The notes under the pieces: generated by a model
What the model was told of the DNA's origin: nothing
The model's input: only the letters and a program-made list of their open reading frames with translations
Databases searched by the model: none
Made by a program: the position numbers and the translations under genes
Part shown: piece after piece, positions 1 to 5,366 of the stretch
Numbering within the stretch: position 1 is the stretch's first letter
How the letters are laid out: the number at the start of each line of letters is the position of its first letter
Assembly (NCBI GenBank): GCA_023134215.1
Contig: JAGLUV010000053.1
Coordinates: forward strand, 1 to 5,368
Source of the DNA: Candidatus Thorarchaeota archaeon
GTDB taxonomy: Archaea > Asgardarchaeota > Thorarchaeia > Thorarchaeales > Thorarchaeaceae
Reading direction: 5' to 3'
DNA: 5,368 bases

Positions 1-500
1 TCAAAAATATCGAGGTAGAGCACTCTGCATGGCTTTTTCTTCTGAAGGTACATCACTGCCGTTACAACGTCATTGAAGATGCAGAAGCCGGAAGCCTCAC
101 TTCTATGAGCATGGTGAAGTCCGCCTGAAATGCAGAAAGCATTGGATGCTCCCTTTACAATCTCCTTCATCCCATCGAGGGTTGCTCCAACATACCTCGC
201 CGCCGCATCGTAGATTCTAGGAAATGTTGGATTATCCACTATCCCTAGGCCGTACCTAGCATTGATGGAATCGCTATCTCCACACTCCACAACTGCATCT
301 ATGAAATCAGGAGTGTGAAACATCTCTAGATCCGCTCTCTCTGCTACTTTTGGCTCGATCAATTGTACATTATCCATGAGCCCAAGCTGTTCCGATAGCA
401 GATGAGTCAGCTTTAGCCTATCAGGCTTCAGCGGGTGTTCCTTCTTGAACTCGTATTGAAGCAAAGCATCTGAATACGGGTAGACAAGCTTTCCTTTCAT
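1..500 (-). CDS. Histone deacetylase / AcuC-family amidohydrolase, partial (C-terminus beyond window)
   Basis: Read from ATG at 500, this frame stays open for 166 codons to the window edge, so only the N-terminal part of a protein usually 350-400 residues long is present. Class I HDAC/AcuC landmarks appear in order: EHPLKPDRL at residues 21-29 (family form xHPxxPxRL), a YGLGIVDNPTFP segment at 83-94 whose Asp89 matches the rim aspartate, GGLHHAHRSEASGFC at 126-140 with the tandem active-site histidines H129-H130 and the GF pair, ND at 143-144, and RVLYLDIF at 159-166. The family removes acetyl or acyl groups from lysines, polyamines or related amides with zinc. In bacteria AcuC controls acetyl-CoA synthetase, and archaeal substrates are mostly unknown. 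The last motif normally reads DxDxHH, with the second Asp binding zinc, but here it reads D-I-F before the cut. A weak AGGA lies about eight bases before the ATG. It follows the membrane-protein gene by 53 bases and is probably cotranscribed. Confidence 0.9.
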   Translation of the reverse strand, partial: MKGKLVYPYSDALLQYEFKKEHPLKPDRLKLTHLLSEQLGLMDNVQLIEPKVAERADLEMFHTPDFIDAVVECGDSDSINARYGLGIVDNPTFPRIYDAAARYVGATLDGMKEIVKGASNAFCISGGLHHAHRSEASGFCIFNDVVTAVMYLQKKKPCRVLYLDIF

Positions 501-553
501 CGTGGGTTCCTACTGAGAGAGGTTTCGCTTTCTTTTCGTTAAGCAGGCGTAGA

Positions 554-1108
554 TCAGAAGAATTCGCGAAGCAACATTCCAACTATGCTCCCTAACAACG
601 ATGCGAAAGCCACCATGAAGATATAGACTGTAGTTAAGAGGGCCGCACTCATCAAGAATTCACTGATGTCACCAGACTGTGTGTAAAAGCCCGGGGCTAC
701 AAGGAACGCCATAATGAATATCGCGAAGAAGATGACTGTAAGCAATGAGCCTCCTATCGCCCTTCCCGCACTTGGCATTAAAAGGCCAATCGGAATGGCA
801 GCCAATACTGGAAGGACAATCAGGTAGATTGAAGATTGCTCCAGAACCGAGATTACAATCCAAGAGTAAATATTCGCGTCCATAAGACCAACAAGAAGGG
901 GCACAACGATGAAGAGCAGATTGTCCCGACTGGTTTCCTTCATTGTCTTGCCTAGAAACTGGACCATGGGTACAGGACGTTTTTTCCCTCTCCTGCGAGC
1001 TTCAGGAGCGGGGGGAAGTGGCTTCATAATGCCTGGTTGTGCATCCTCATCTTGATCGGGGTCTTCTACTCTATACTTCGTATCCTCGTCCATTTTCTTC
1101 ACTCGCAT
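554..1108 (-). CDS. Four-helix integral membrane protein of unknown function
   Basis: I do not recognise this 184-residue protein. The first 25 residues are rich in Asp/Glu. A proline-rich stretch and the basic patch RRRGKKR (38-44) follow, then four hydrophobic segments at about 64-88, 93-112, 119-141 and 150-181. The basic patch, R116 between segments 2 and 3, and the final REFF all fit cytoplasmic termini under the positive-inside rule. The first segment carries Asp77 and Asn79 in its middle, which is unusual for a plain helix and suggests a kink or a functional polar site. No signal peptide, catalytic motif or transporter signature is visible. ATG at 1108 is taken as the start, but Met6 (1093) is as plausible because neither has a strong ribosome-binding site. 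It is divergent from the isomerase gene and lies upstream of the deacetylase-like gene on the same strand. Confidence 0.82.
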   Translation of the reverse strand: MRVKKMDEDTKYRVEDPDQDEDAQPGIMKPLPPAPEARRRGKKRPVPMVQFLGKTMKETSRDNLLFIVVPLLVGLMDANIYSWIVISVLEQSSIYLIVLPVLAAIPIGLLMPSAGRAIGGSLLTVIFFAIFIMAFLVAPGFYTQSGDISEFLMSAALLTTVYIFMVAFASLLGSIVGMLLREFF

Positions 1109-1180
1109 TGAAGTTCCGGTAACACTCAGAATAAAGTCTTCGCATTACGCAACTCGTGTATGACCGCAAGTGCTATCAGT

Positions 1181-1195
1181 GAATTGCATGAATTC
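1181..1195. repeat. Short inverted repeat upstream of the isomerase gene
   Basis: GAATT (1181-1185) and AATTC (1191-1195) form a perfect 5-base inverted repeat around a 5-base spacer, 22 bases before the isomerase start codon. The position would suit an operator covering the transcription start. The arms are short and AT-rich, so chance is a real alternative. Confidence 0.3.
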
Positions 1196-1204
1196 CAAGT
1201 AAAA

Positions 1205-1209
1205 GGGTG
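1205..1209 (+). promoter_or_regulatory. Ribosome-binding site of the isomerase gene
   Basis: GGGTG ends eight bases before the ATG at 1218. GGTG is complementary to the conserved 3' end of archaeal 16S rRNA (…CACCUCC), so it supports this ATG. The next in-frame Met is residue 45, beyond the conserved RRKIEHI motif. Confidence 0.7.
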
Positions 1210-1217
1210 TTCTTGAC

Positions 1218-2345
1218 ATGGTGCAGCATGATTCCGAAGAAAAACCGTTGATCGAAGAAGATGGTTCGGAGGCTTCTCTAACACGCAGACGCAAGATCGA
1301 ACACATCGAAATCTGTCTGGACGAGGATGTTCAGTGTAGAGTACCCACTATGTTTGCTGACATTGAATTCGTGCATAATGCATTGCCCGAAATTGACAAG
1401 GACAATATCGACCTCACAACCAACCTTCTGGGGCTGAGAGCTTCGGCGCCGATTATTATTGCTGCAATGACCGGTGGCCACCCTCAAACTTTTGAGGTTA
1501 ACAAGAAACTCGCTCAAGCAGCTGAAGAGCTGAAGATTCCAATTGGAGTCGGGAGTCAACGCGCAGCAATTGAGGATTCAACCCTTGCAAACACGTTCAA
1601 GGTAGTTCGTGAAGAGGCACCTTCTGTACCAATCATCGCAAATATCGGCGCAACTCACGTGAAGGCAGCTCAAGAAGCTATCGAGATGATTGACGCGGAC
1701 ATTATCGCGATTCATCTTAATCCACTTCAAGAGGCTGTGCAACCGGAAGGCGATTGCAACTCTATTGGAGTGCTTGGACACATCAGAGCCATCGTGGATT
1801 CAGTGGATATTCCAGTCATGGTAAAGGAAACCGGAGCTGGGATCTCTGGCGAGGTCGCTCGCAGTCTTGAGGAGGTAGGCATTGATGCAGTGGATGTTGG
1901 AGGCGTCGGAGGAACAAGTTGGGCTGCCGTAGAGTACTTCCGAGCAGTGCGGGACGGCGAGGAAATCAAAATCCAATTAGGTAGCGATTTCTGGGATTGG
2001 GGAATTCCTACGGCTCTAAGTGTCATCATGGTTGTTGATGCTACTGAGCTTGATGTGATAGCGACGGGCGGAATAAGAACCGGGCTTGATGTTGCCAAAG
2101 CTTTGAGTCTGGGAGCCGTTGCCGCGGGAGTAGCTCAACCACTGCTGAGACCCGCAGTTCGCGGGACAGTTGCAGACGTAATTGATGAGGTCGAAAAGAT
2201 CATCGAGGGTCTGAAAGTTGCAATGTATCTCACTGGTTGTGAGGCCCTTGAAGAATTAAGAACGAAACCAATGGTAATCACTGGTAACCTTCTAATTCAC
2301 CTACAGTCTCTTGGTATCGATTACTCGAAGTATACACGGATGTAG
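1218..2345 (+). CDS. fni: Isopentenyl-diphosphate delta-isomerase, type 2 (FMN-dependent)
   Basis: This enzyme interconverts isopentenyl diphosphate and dimethylallyl diphosphate in the cytoplasm, supplying both building blocks for archaeal ether lipids from the mevalonate pathway. It needs reduced FMN and Mg2+. The 375-residue TIM barrel shows the family motifs in order: RRKIEHI (24-30), AAMTGG (82-87), GSQR (112-115), ANIGA (141-145), HLNPLQEAVQPEGD (166-179), KETGAGIS (203-210), GGVGGTSW (228-235), DWGIPT (260-265) and ATGGIRTGLDVAKALSLGA (282-300). By family knowledge Gln171 is the catalytic residue and Glu172 the Mg2+ ligand, while the glycine-rich C-terminal motifs hold the FMN phosphate. 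All are intact, so the enzyme should be active. About 20 acidic residues precede the usual N-terminus. No other mevalonate gene lies alongside it. It is divergent from the membrane-protein gene and converges on the acyl-CoA synthetase gene. Confidence 0.97.
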   Translation: MVQHDSEEKPLIEEDGSEASLTRRRKIEHIEICLDEDVQCRVPTMFADIEFVHNALPEIDKDNIDLTTNLLGLRASAPIIIAAMTGGHPQTFEVNKKLAQAAEELKIPIGVGSQRAAIEDSTLANTFKVVREEAPSVPIIANIGATHVKAAQEAIEMIDADIIAIHLNPLQEAVQPEGDCNSIGVLGHIRAIVDSVDIPVMVKETGAGISGEVARSLEEVGIDAVDVGGVGGTSWAAVEYFRAVRDGEEIKIQLGSDFWDWGIPTALSVIMVVDATELDVIATGGIRTGLDVAKALSLGAVAAGVAQPLLRPAVRGTVADVIDEVEKIIEGLKVAMYLTGCEALEELRTKPMVITGNLLIHLQSLGIDYSKYTRM

Positions 2346-2370
2346 GGAAATCCGCTCATGCGTTACCTCA
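2346..2370. other. Convergent junction with no visible terminator
   Basis: Only 25 bases separate the isomerase stop (TAG) from the acyl-CoA synthetase stop (TGA on the minus strand). There is no T-rich run on either strand that would be a typical archaeal terminator. Transcripts from the two genes probably overlap at their 3' ends (inference). Confidence 0.5.
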
Positions 2371-3777
2371 TCAGAGCTTTCCTATTTGCTGAAGGAACTT
2401 GGAGCGAACTCGAATTCCATTGAGCATCTGCACCGCTTCTTCTATTGTATCGCTCACAGGAATACCATTAAGCTCGAAGCCTCTCAGAATCACTTCATAC
2501 TTGTCCAAGTATGGAACATAAGCGACAACGCACTTGTCGAATTGCTTTGTAACGTTCGCTACTCTCGCTCCAATCTGAAGAGATATTCCTGGAGCATATG
2601 GCAGGAGCAACAGCAAGGCTGAGTCGATATAGTCCAAACCGAGCATGACCCTTAGCACCTGCTCGTAATCAACATCTGCCGCGCTTCCCGTAAGATCAAC
2701 TGGATTTCTAAATGAGGCAATCCCCCTGTACGCGGGAGTCATCACTTCCCTCATAGCTTCTTGGTCTTCCTTGGTGAACGGCGGAAATTCTAGACCATAG
2801 AACGATGCTTCATCACTGGCAATAACGCCGTGACCACCGGATACAGTCATCACCCCAACTCGCGAGCCTTTCATCAAGCGGGGACTAAACGAAAATGCCT
2901 TAGCGTAGGCCATCACTTCATCTTCATCGACAGCATGAATTACTCCGTATTGCCTGAAAGCGGCAGCCGCTATAACCGAGTTTCCAGCAAGGGATGAAGT
3001 GTGACTCTGTGTCGCACGATGTCCGGCTTCGGAGTCTCCTCCCTTTAGAACAATCACGGGTTTCCTTGGAGCAACCTCCGCGCAAGCCTCAACGAACTCT
3101 CGTCCCTCGTTGGGACCGAAACCTTCGACATAGGCCAGAATGACTCGCACGTTCTTGTCTTTGCCAAAATGCCTGATGAAGTCAGTCACGTTCGTTTGAG
3201 CTGAGTTACCAATGGAAATGGCTGCTGCGATTCCCAAATCGCGAGACGCAAACTCCTCAAGTCGCTCAACAAGCCATCCTCCACTCTGAGAAATAATCGC
3301 CACGTTTCCCTTTAATGGTCGAGCGACTCTTTCTGAAGGCAGGAAGAATGTGTCAAGCTTGTCGGGTACAAACACGCCAATGCAATTTGGCCCTACCATC
3401 GTAATGCCATGTTTCTTTGCGATATCAATAATCTCCGTTTGCAGACTCAAACCTTCGGGACCCGTTTCACCGAAACCTCCAGATACGACTATGACAGAGG
3501 GGATCTTCTTGCTTCCACACTGTTCAAGTATTCCAGGTACATACTTGGATGGAACAGAAATGACAACAAGGTCGATGCCATCCGGAGCTTCCAGAATCGA
3601 TTTGTAAACTTTCTGTCCTTCCACCGTTCCTCCTTTCGGGTTGATTGGGAACGTGGGGATGCCATTCTCAAAACACAATTTCCGGAAGATGACGTTTCCG
3701 GGGGAAAATGGATTCGATGTGCTAACGCCAACAACAGCTGTTGTTTTAGGATTAAGCATCTGCTCTAGACCAGACAT
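2371..3777 (-). CDS. ADP-forming acyl-CoA synthetase (acetate-CoA ligase), alpha subunit
   Basis: Enzymes of this family convert acyl-CoA + ADP + phosphate to a free acid + ATP + CoA, the main substrate-level ATP step of acetate-producing archaea. The 468 residues match the separate alpha subunit of Pyrococcus-type enzymes (about 460). The CoA-binding Rossmann domain covers roughly 1-130, with AVVGVS at 14-19, PINPKGG at 44-50 and GPNCIG at 129-134. The succinyl-CoA-ligase-like domain covers about 150-295, with SQSGG (163-167), Glu218 in YVEG, and the phospho-accepting His259 in SHTSSLAG (258-265). The third, C-terminal domain covers about 300-460, with TVSGGHGV at 311-318 and RNPVDLTG at 357-364. 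The protein ends where the ATP-grasp (beta) domains begin in fused versions, so a partner subunit must be encoded elsewhere. The start is supported by a GAGGG site seven bases upstream and by a promoter at 3819-3826. The actual acid (acetate, branched-chain or aryl) cannot be read from the sequence. Confidence 0.93.
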   Translation of the reverse strand: MSGLEQMLNPKTTAVVGVSTSNPFSPGNVIFRKLCFENGIPTFPINPKGGTVEGQKVYKSILEAPDGIDLVVISVPSKYVPGILEQCGSKKIPSVIVVSGGFGETGPEGLSLQTEIIDIAKKHGITMVGPNCIGVFVPDKLDTFFLPSERVARPLKGNVAIISQSGGWLVERLEEFASRDLGIAAAISIGNSAQTNVTDFIRHFGKDKNVRVILAYVEGFGPNEGREFVEACAEVAPRKPVIVLKGGDSEAGHRATQSHTSSLAGNSVIAAAAFRQYGVIHAVDEDEVMAYAKAFSFSPRLMKGSRVGVMTVSGGHGVIASDEASFYGLEFPPFTKEDQEAMREVMTPAYRGIASFRNPVDLTGSAADVDYEQVLRVMLGLDYIDSALLLLLPYAPGISLQIGARVANVTKQFDKCVVAYVPYLDKYEVILRGFELNGIPVSDTIEEAVQMLNGIRVRSKFLQQIGKL

Positions 3778-3782
3778 TGTTT

Positions 3783-3790
3783 ACCCTCTC
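3783..3790 (-). promoter_or_regulatory. Ribosome-binding site of the synthetase gene
   Basis: On the minus strand GAGAGGGT precedes ATG 3777, with its GAGG core seven bases away. This is the clearest Shine-Dalgarno sequence in the window and fixes the start at Met1. Confidence 0.75.
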
Positions 3791-3808
3791 TAGGTTTAGG
3801 TCGAAATG

Positions 3809-3834
3809 ACATATCTTACTTATATCAGATATGT
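3809..3834. repeat. 8-base inverted repeat flanking the TATA box (candidate operator)
   Basis: ACATATCT (3809-3816) and AGATATGT (3827-3834) are perfect reverse complements separated by 10 bases, and the TATA core lies in the spacer. A dimeric regulator bound here would cover the TATA box and block TBP/TFB, a common mode of archaeal repression. The arrangement is read directly from the sequence and the regulatory role is inferred. Confidence 0.55.
3819..3826 (-). promoter_or_regulatory. Archaeal TATA box for the synthetase gene
   Basis: The minus-strand sequence GATATAAG (core ATATAA) is the best TATA-like element in the window. Archaeal initiation usually lies about 25-27 bases downstream of the box centre, here near 3795-3797. 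That leaves a leader of about 18-20 bases, just enough for the ribosome-binding site. A clear purine-rich BRE is not obvious, because the bases just upstream belong to the palindrome arm. Confidence 0.6.
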
Positions 3835-3857
3835 TCACGCCGGTGGTTTCACAAGCT

Positions 3858-4922
3858 TTATGGTTTTATTTGAGCAAGTATCTCTCTGAATCTGGGTTCA
3901 GCAAGGAGCGCGTGCTGTAGTTTGCAAAGCAGCTTTGTAGCCTCGGCATAGATGACTTGTCTAGCGGGGTCGGTAGCGGTTTCTGCATCACGAAGCGTTT
4001 CCTCACACCGCTGATTGAATCGTTTTATAATTCGTTTCTCCAAATCAGGCCCACCCCAATCAAAGCCATCGAAGATCATCTGTGCCTCTGAAACCTTGTC
4101 TTCGGGTTTGGGAGTTGCACCACTTAGGACACCTTCGAGTCCAGAGAAGTATTTCGATACTGCTCTCTCGACGCGCTCGACTTCTGAAGGATCCAAGTAG
4201 AGCTCAGCAGGTCGTTTCTTGGACAGGTCCTGCAGAAGTCTTGCCCCTGGAGCTTCAGTCAGTAAAGCCTTCACTATCTCTGATGCGATTTTCGCAGGTA
4301 TTTCTATAATCTCGCTGGCGTAGGGTGAGTTTGATTTGTACTTGTGAATGTCTCTTACGACCTCTAGCCAGAAAGTAGGCAACAGCACGTGGCACCGCTT
4401 GGAATACTGCTTAATTAGTCGCTGAGTCTTTCCTATCAAACCCCACTCGTCATCCTCGACCTGTACTTTTCTGAAGGCTTCTTCAGGCGGTGATGCAGCC
4501 CCTTCAACCAAGGGTATAACATTGGATGCCCCTGTAAAAGGGGCTGAGCCTCCAGCAGATTTAGTACTGTCTTCGAGGAGCGATAATATCTCTTGAGTTG
4601 GGCTTCCGTGGATTTCAGCTTTCTTTGCGATAACTGAGAGCTTCGGAAGGAGGCTCTCTATCTGAGAGAGCCTTTTTACTATCAAGCCCATGATGTTTGC
4701 AGTGGAAGAGGGTATGCCTTCTGAAGTGGTAGCATCCTCCATCCATTTCCGGGTTCTCTTTAATCCCTGAGTTAGTGAATCCACCCTATCCGGATCTATG
4801 CTGCCTTCAATCTGGGAACTCAACAGGAAATGAATCAGTGTAGAGTTCAGTGTGGCAATTAGGAGGAGCCTGTCAACCAATTCATCCATCGGAAACGGGT
4901 CGCTCAATAGATCACCATCCAC
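3858..4922 (-). CDS. Helical protein of unknown function, coupled to the upstream gene
   Basis: I do not recognise this 354-residue protein. It appears soluble and nearly all alpha-helical. An N-terminal helical block lies at about 12-120, a low-complexity Gly/Ala/Ser/Pro linker at 121-148 (AGGSAPFTGASN and EGAASPPEE parts), and a longer helical C-terminal region at about 158-354. Conspicuous segments are KTQRLIKQYSKRCHVLLPTFW (165-185), FDGFDWGGPDLEKRIIKRFNQRC (284-306) and a final charged helix region. No catalytic motif, signal peptide or membrane helix is visible. The start is GTG at 4922, placed immediately after the TAA of the upstream gene without a Shine-Dalgarno sequence, which suggests translation by reinitiation. 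ATG at 4889 (residue 12) is the alternative. It probably forms a complex or acts in sequence with its upstream neighbour (inference). Two sets of competing inverted repeats lie inside the gene. Confidence 0.8.
   Translation of the reverse strand: MDGDLLSDPFPMDELVDRLLLIATLNSTLIHFLLSSQIEGSIDPDRVDSLTQGLKRTRKWMEDATTSEGIPSSTANIMGLIVKRLSQIESLLPKLSVIAKKAEIHGSPTQEILSLLEDSTKSAGGSAPFTGASNVIPLVEGAASPPEEAFRKVQVEDDEWGLIGKTQRLIKQYSKRCHVLLPTFWLEVVRDIHKYKSNSPYASEIIEIPAKIASEIVKALLTEAPGARLLQDLSKKRPAELYLDPSEVERVERAVSKYFSGLEGVLSGATPKPEDKVSEAQMIFDGFDWGGPDLEKRIIKRFNQRCEETLRDAETATDPARQVIYAEATKLLCKLQHALLAEPRFREILAQIKP
4496..4546. repeat. Competing inverted repeats in the linker-coding part of the unknown gene
   Basis: CAGCCCCTT (4496-4504) is a perfect reverse complement of AAGGGGCTG (4538-4546). 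The second arm can instead pair with GCCCCT (4528-4533) across a 5-base loop through AGGGGC (4539-4544). The two hairpins are mutually exclusive. The region encodes a Gly/Ala/Pro-rich linker, so repeated GCC/CCC/GGG codons may explain it. Confidence 0.4.
4636..4677 (+). repeat. Terminator-like hairpin with T-tract, antisense to the unknown gene
   Basis: AGGCTCTCT (4651-4659) and AGAGAGCCT (4665-4673) form a perfect 9-base stem with a 5-base loop, followed on the plus strand by further T residues to 4677. With A-T and G-T pairs at the base, the stem could reach 13 pairs. GAGAGC at 4636-4641 can alternatively pair with GCTCTC at 4653-4658, excluding the larger hairpin. On the plus strand this resembles a bacterial attenuator, but it lies inside a minus-strand coding region and archaea do not generally use hairpin terminators. 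A role is unproven. Confidence 0.4.
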
Positions 4923-5366
4923 TTACTCAATTGGTGTAGCGGTGTCCCCGGGGGTCATGTAATAGCTGAACAGTTCTCTGAAATCAGCGATTGCACTGAC
5001 GAGCTCCTTGCGAGTCGTACCCTTCGACCTCATGAACCAGCTCTGCTTCAATGGAGATGGTCCACTGTGGAGATTTACTAGCTGCGTGGCTTCGTTGATA
5101 ATTTTGGTGAGTTCAGGTATCTTGGGCAGCCCTAAAAGCAGTAGTAGATCAGTGGGGGGGTCCTCGACGAAATGCTGCACATAACAAGGAGTTATGGCGG
5201 CTCCAGGTGCAATGAACTTGCTCAATGCATCCTTGAGATGCATACCATATTCAGCTTTTGCAACGTGTTTTGGTCCTGTTAGAACGTAGTAGACACTCTC
5301 AGCGTTTGGTTCTTCTCCAATGTCAGCGTAAGAGCACTCTTTGACAGCATAGTCAATCATTGTCAT
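4923..5366 (-). CDS. Protein of unknown function, possibly the C-terminal part of a tubulin/FtsZ-like protein
   Basis: The 147 residues read from ATG at 5366, two bases from the window edge, so the true start may lie outside and this may be only the C-terminal part. The visible order is a helix ending at about 10, a strand VYYVLTGP (25-32), a helix HLKDALSKFI (43-52), a strand ITPCYVQHF (58-66), a strand TDLLLLLGLP (72-81), then helices at about 83-98 and 118-137. This strand-helix-strand-strand pattern, with a GP after the first strand and a hydrophobic final strand, resembles the C-terminal domain of tubulin/FtsZ proteins, where an A-x-x-V-L-x-x-x-G strand is followed by the same elements. 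That is a fold-level guess without a diagnostic motif, because the GTP-binding T4 signature would lie upstream. The gene runs directly into the GTG of the next gene. If 5366 is the start, TAATG may overlap the stop of a preceding gene. Confidence 0.7.
   Translation of the reverse strand: MTMIDYAVKECSYADIGEEPNAESVYYVLTGPKHVAKAEYGMHLKDALSKFIAPGAAITPCYVQHFVEDPPTDLLLLLGLPKIPELTKIINEATQLVNLHSGPSPLKQSWFMRSKGTTRKELVSAIADFRELFSYYMTPGDTATPIE

Larger units (their letters stand above)
1109..1217. promoter_or_regulatory. Divergent intergenic region between membrane protein and isomerase genes
   Basis: These 109 bases must hold the promoters for both outward-facing genes. No canonical archaeal TATA box stands out. 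On the minus strand an ACTTTATTC-like element around 1130-1137 lies about 24 bases before the ATG at 1108. That spacing would give an almost leaderless transcript, or a leader of about 13 bases if Met6 is the real start. For the plus strand, only a weak GCTATCAG element near 1172-1179 is at a plausible distance. Both assignments are tentative and rest on spacing and AT content only. Confidence 0.35.
3778..3857 (-). promoter_or_regulatory. Intergenic control region of the acyl-CoA synthetase gene
   Basis: This 80-base gap lies between the unknown helical gene and the synthetase gene, both on the minus strand. It holds a ribosome-binding site, a TATA box and an inverted repeat, listed separately. 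That implies the synthetase starts its own transcript rather than relying on read-through. No T-rich terminator for the upstream gene is visible after its stop at 3858. Confidence 0.6.

Noticed and set aside
501..553. Separate promoter in the gap between membrane-protein and deacetylase-like genes
   Set aside because: The gap is purine-rich on the minus strand but has no TATA-like element, so read-through from upstream is simpler.
1727..2098. Minus-strand open frame of 123 codons inside the isomerase gene
   Set aside because: The translation is a Ser/Thr/Pro-rich low-complexity string typical of an antisense frame opposite Gly/Ala/Val-rich barrel motifs. The plus-strand protein is clearly the real one.
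2311..2622. Plus-strand open frame of 103 codons overlapping the end of the isomerase gene
   Set aside because: It lies antisense to the conserved C-terminal domain of the acyl-CoA synthetase and its translation shows no domain or motif. It is a shadow frame.
3409..3768. Plus-strand open frame of 119 codons opposite the synthetase N-terminus
   Set aside because: It is antisense to the conserved CoA-binding domain, and no ribosome-binding site or family resemblance is seen.
4651..4677. Calling the hairpin and T-run a genuine intrinsic terminator
   Set aside because: No plus-strand gene lies upstream within reach and the genome appears archaeal, where termination relies on T-rich tracts rather than hairpins. 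It is kept only as a repeat and an observation.
4946..4953. CCCCGGGG palindrome near the end of the edge gene as a regulatory site
   Set aside because: It lies within codons for a Pro/Gly turn (TPGDT), is only eight bases long, and has no supporting context.
5154..5160. Run of seven G bases as a phase-variable tract or frameshift site
   Set aside because: The reading frame continues normally on both sides (VEDPPTDLLLLL), and seven bases is short for a contingency locus.
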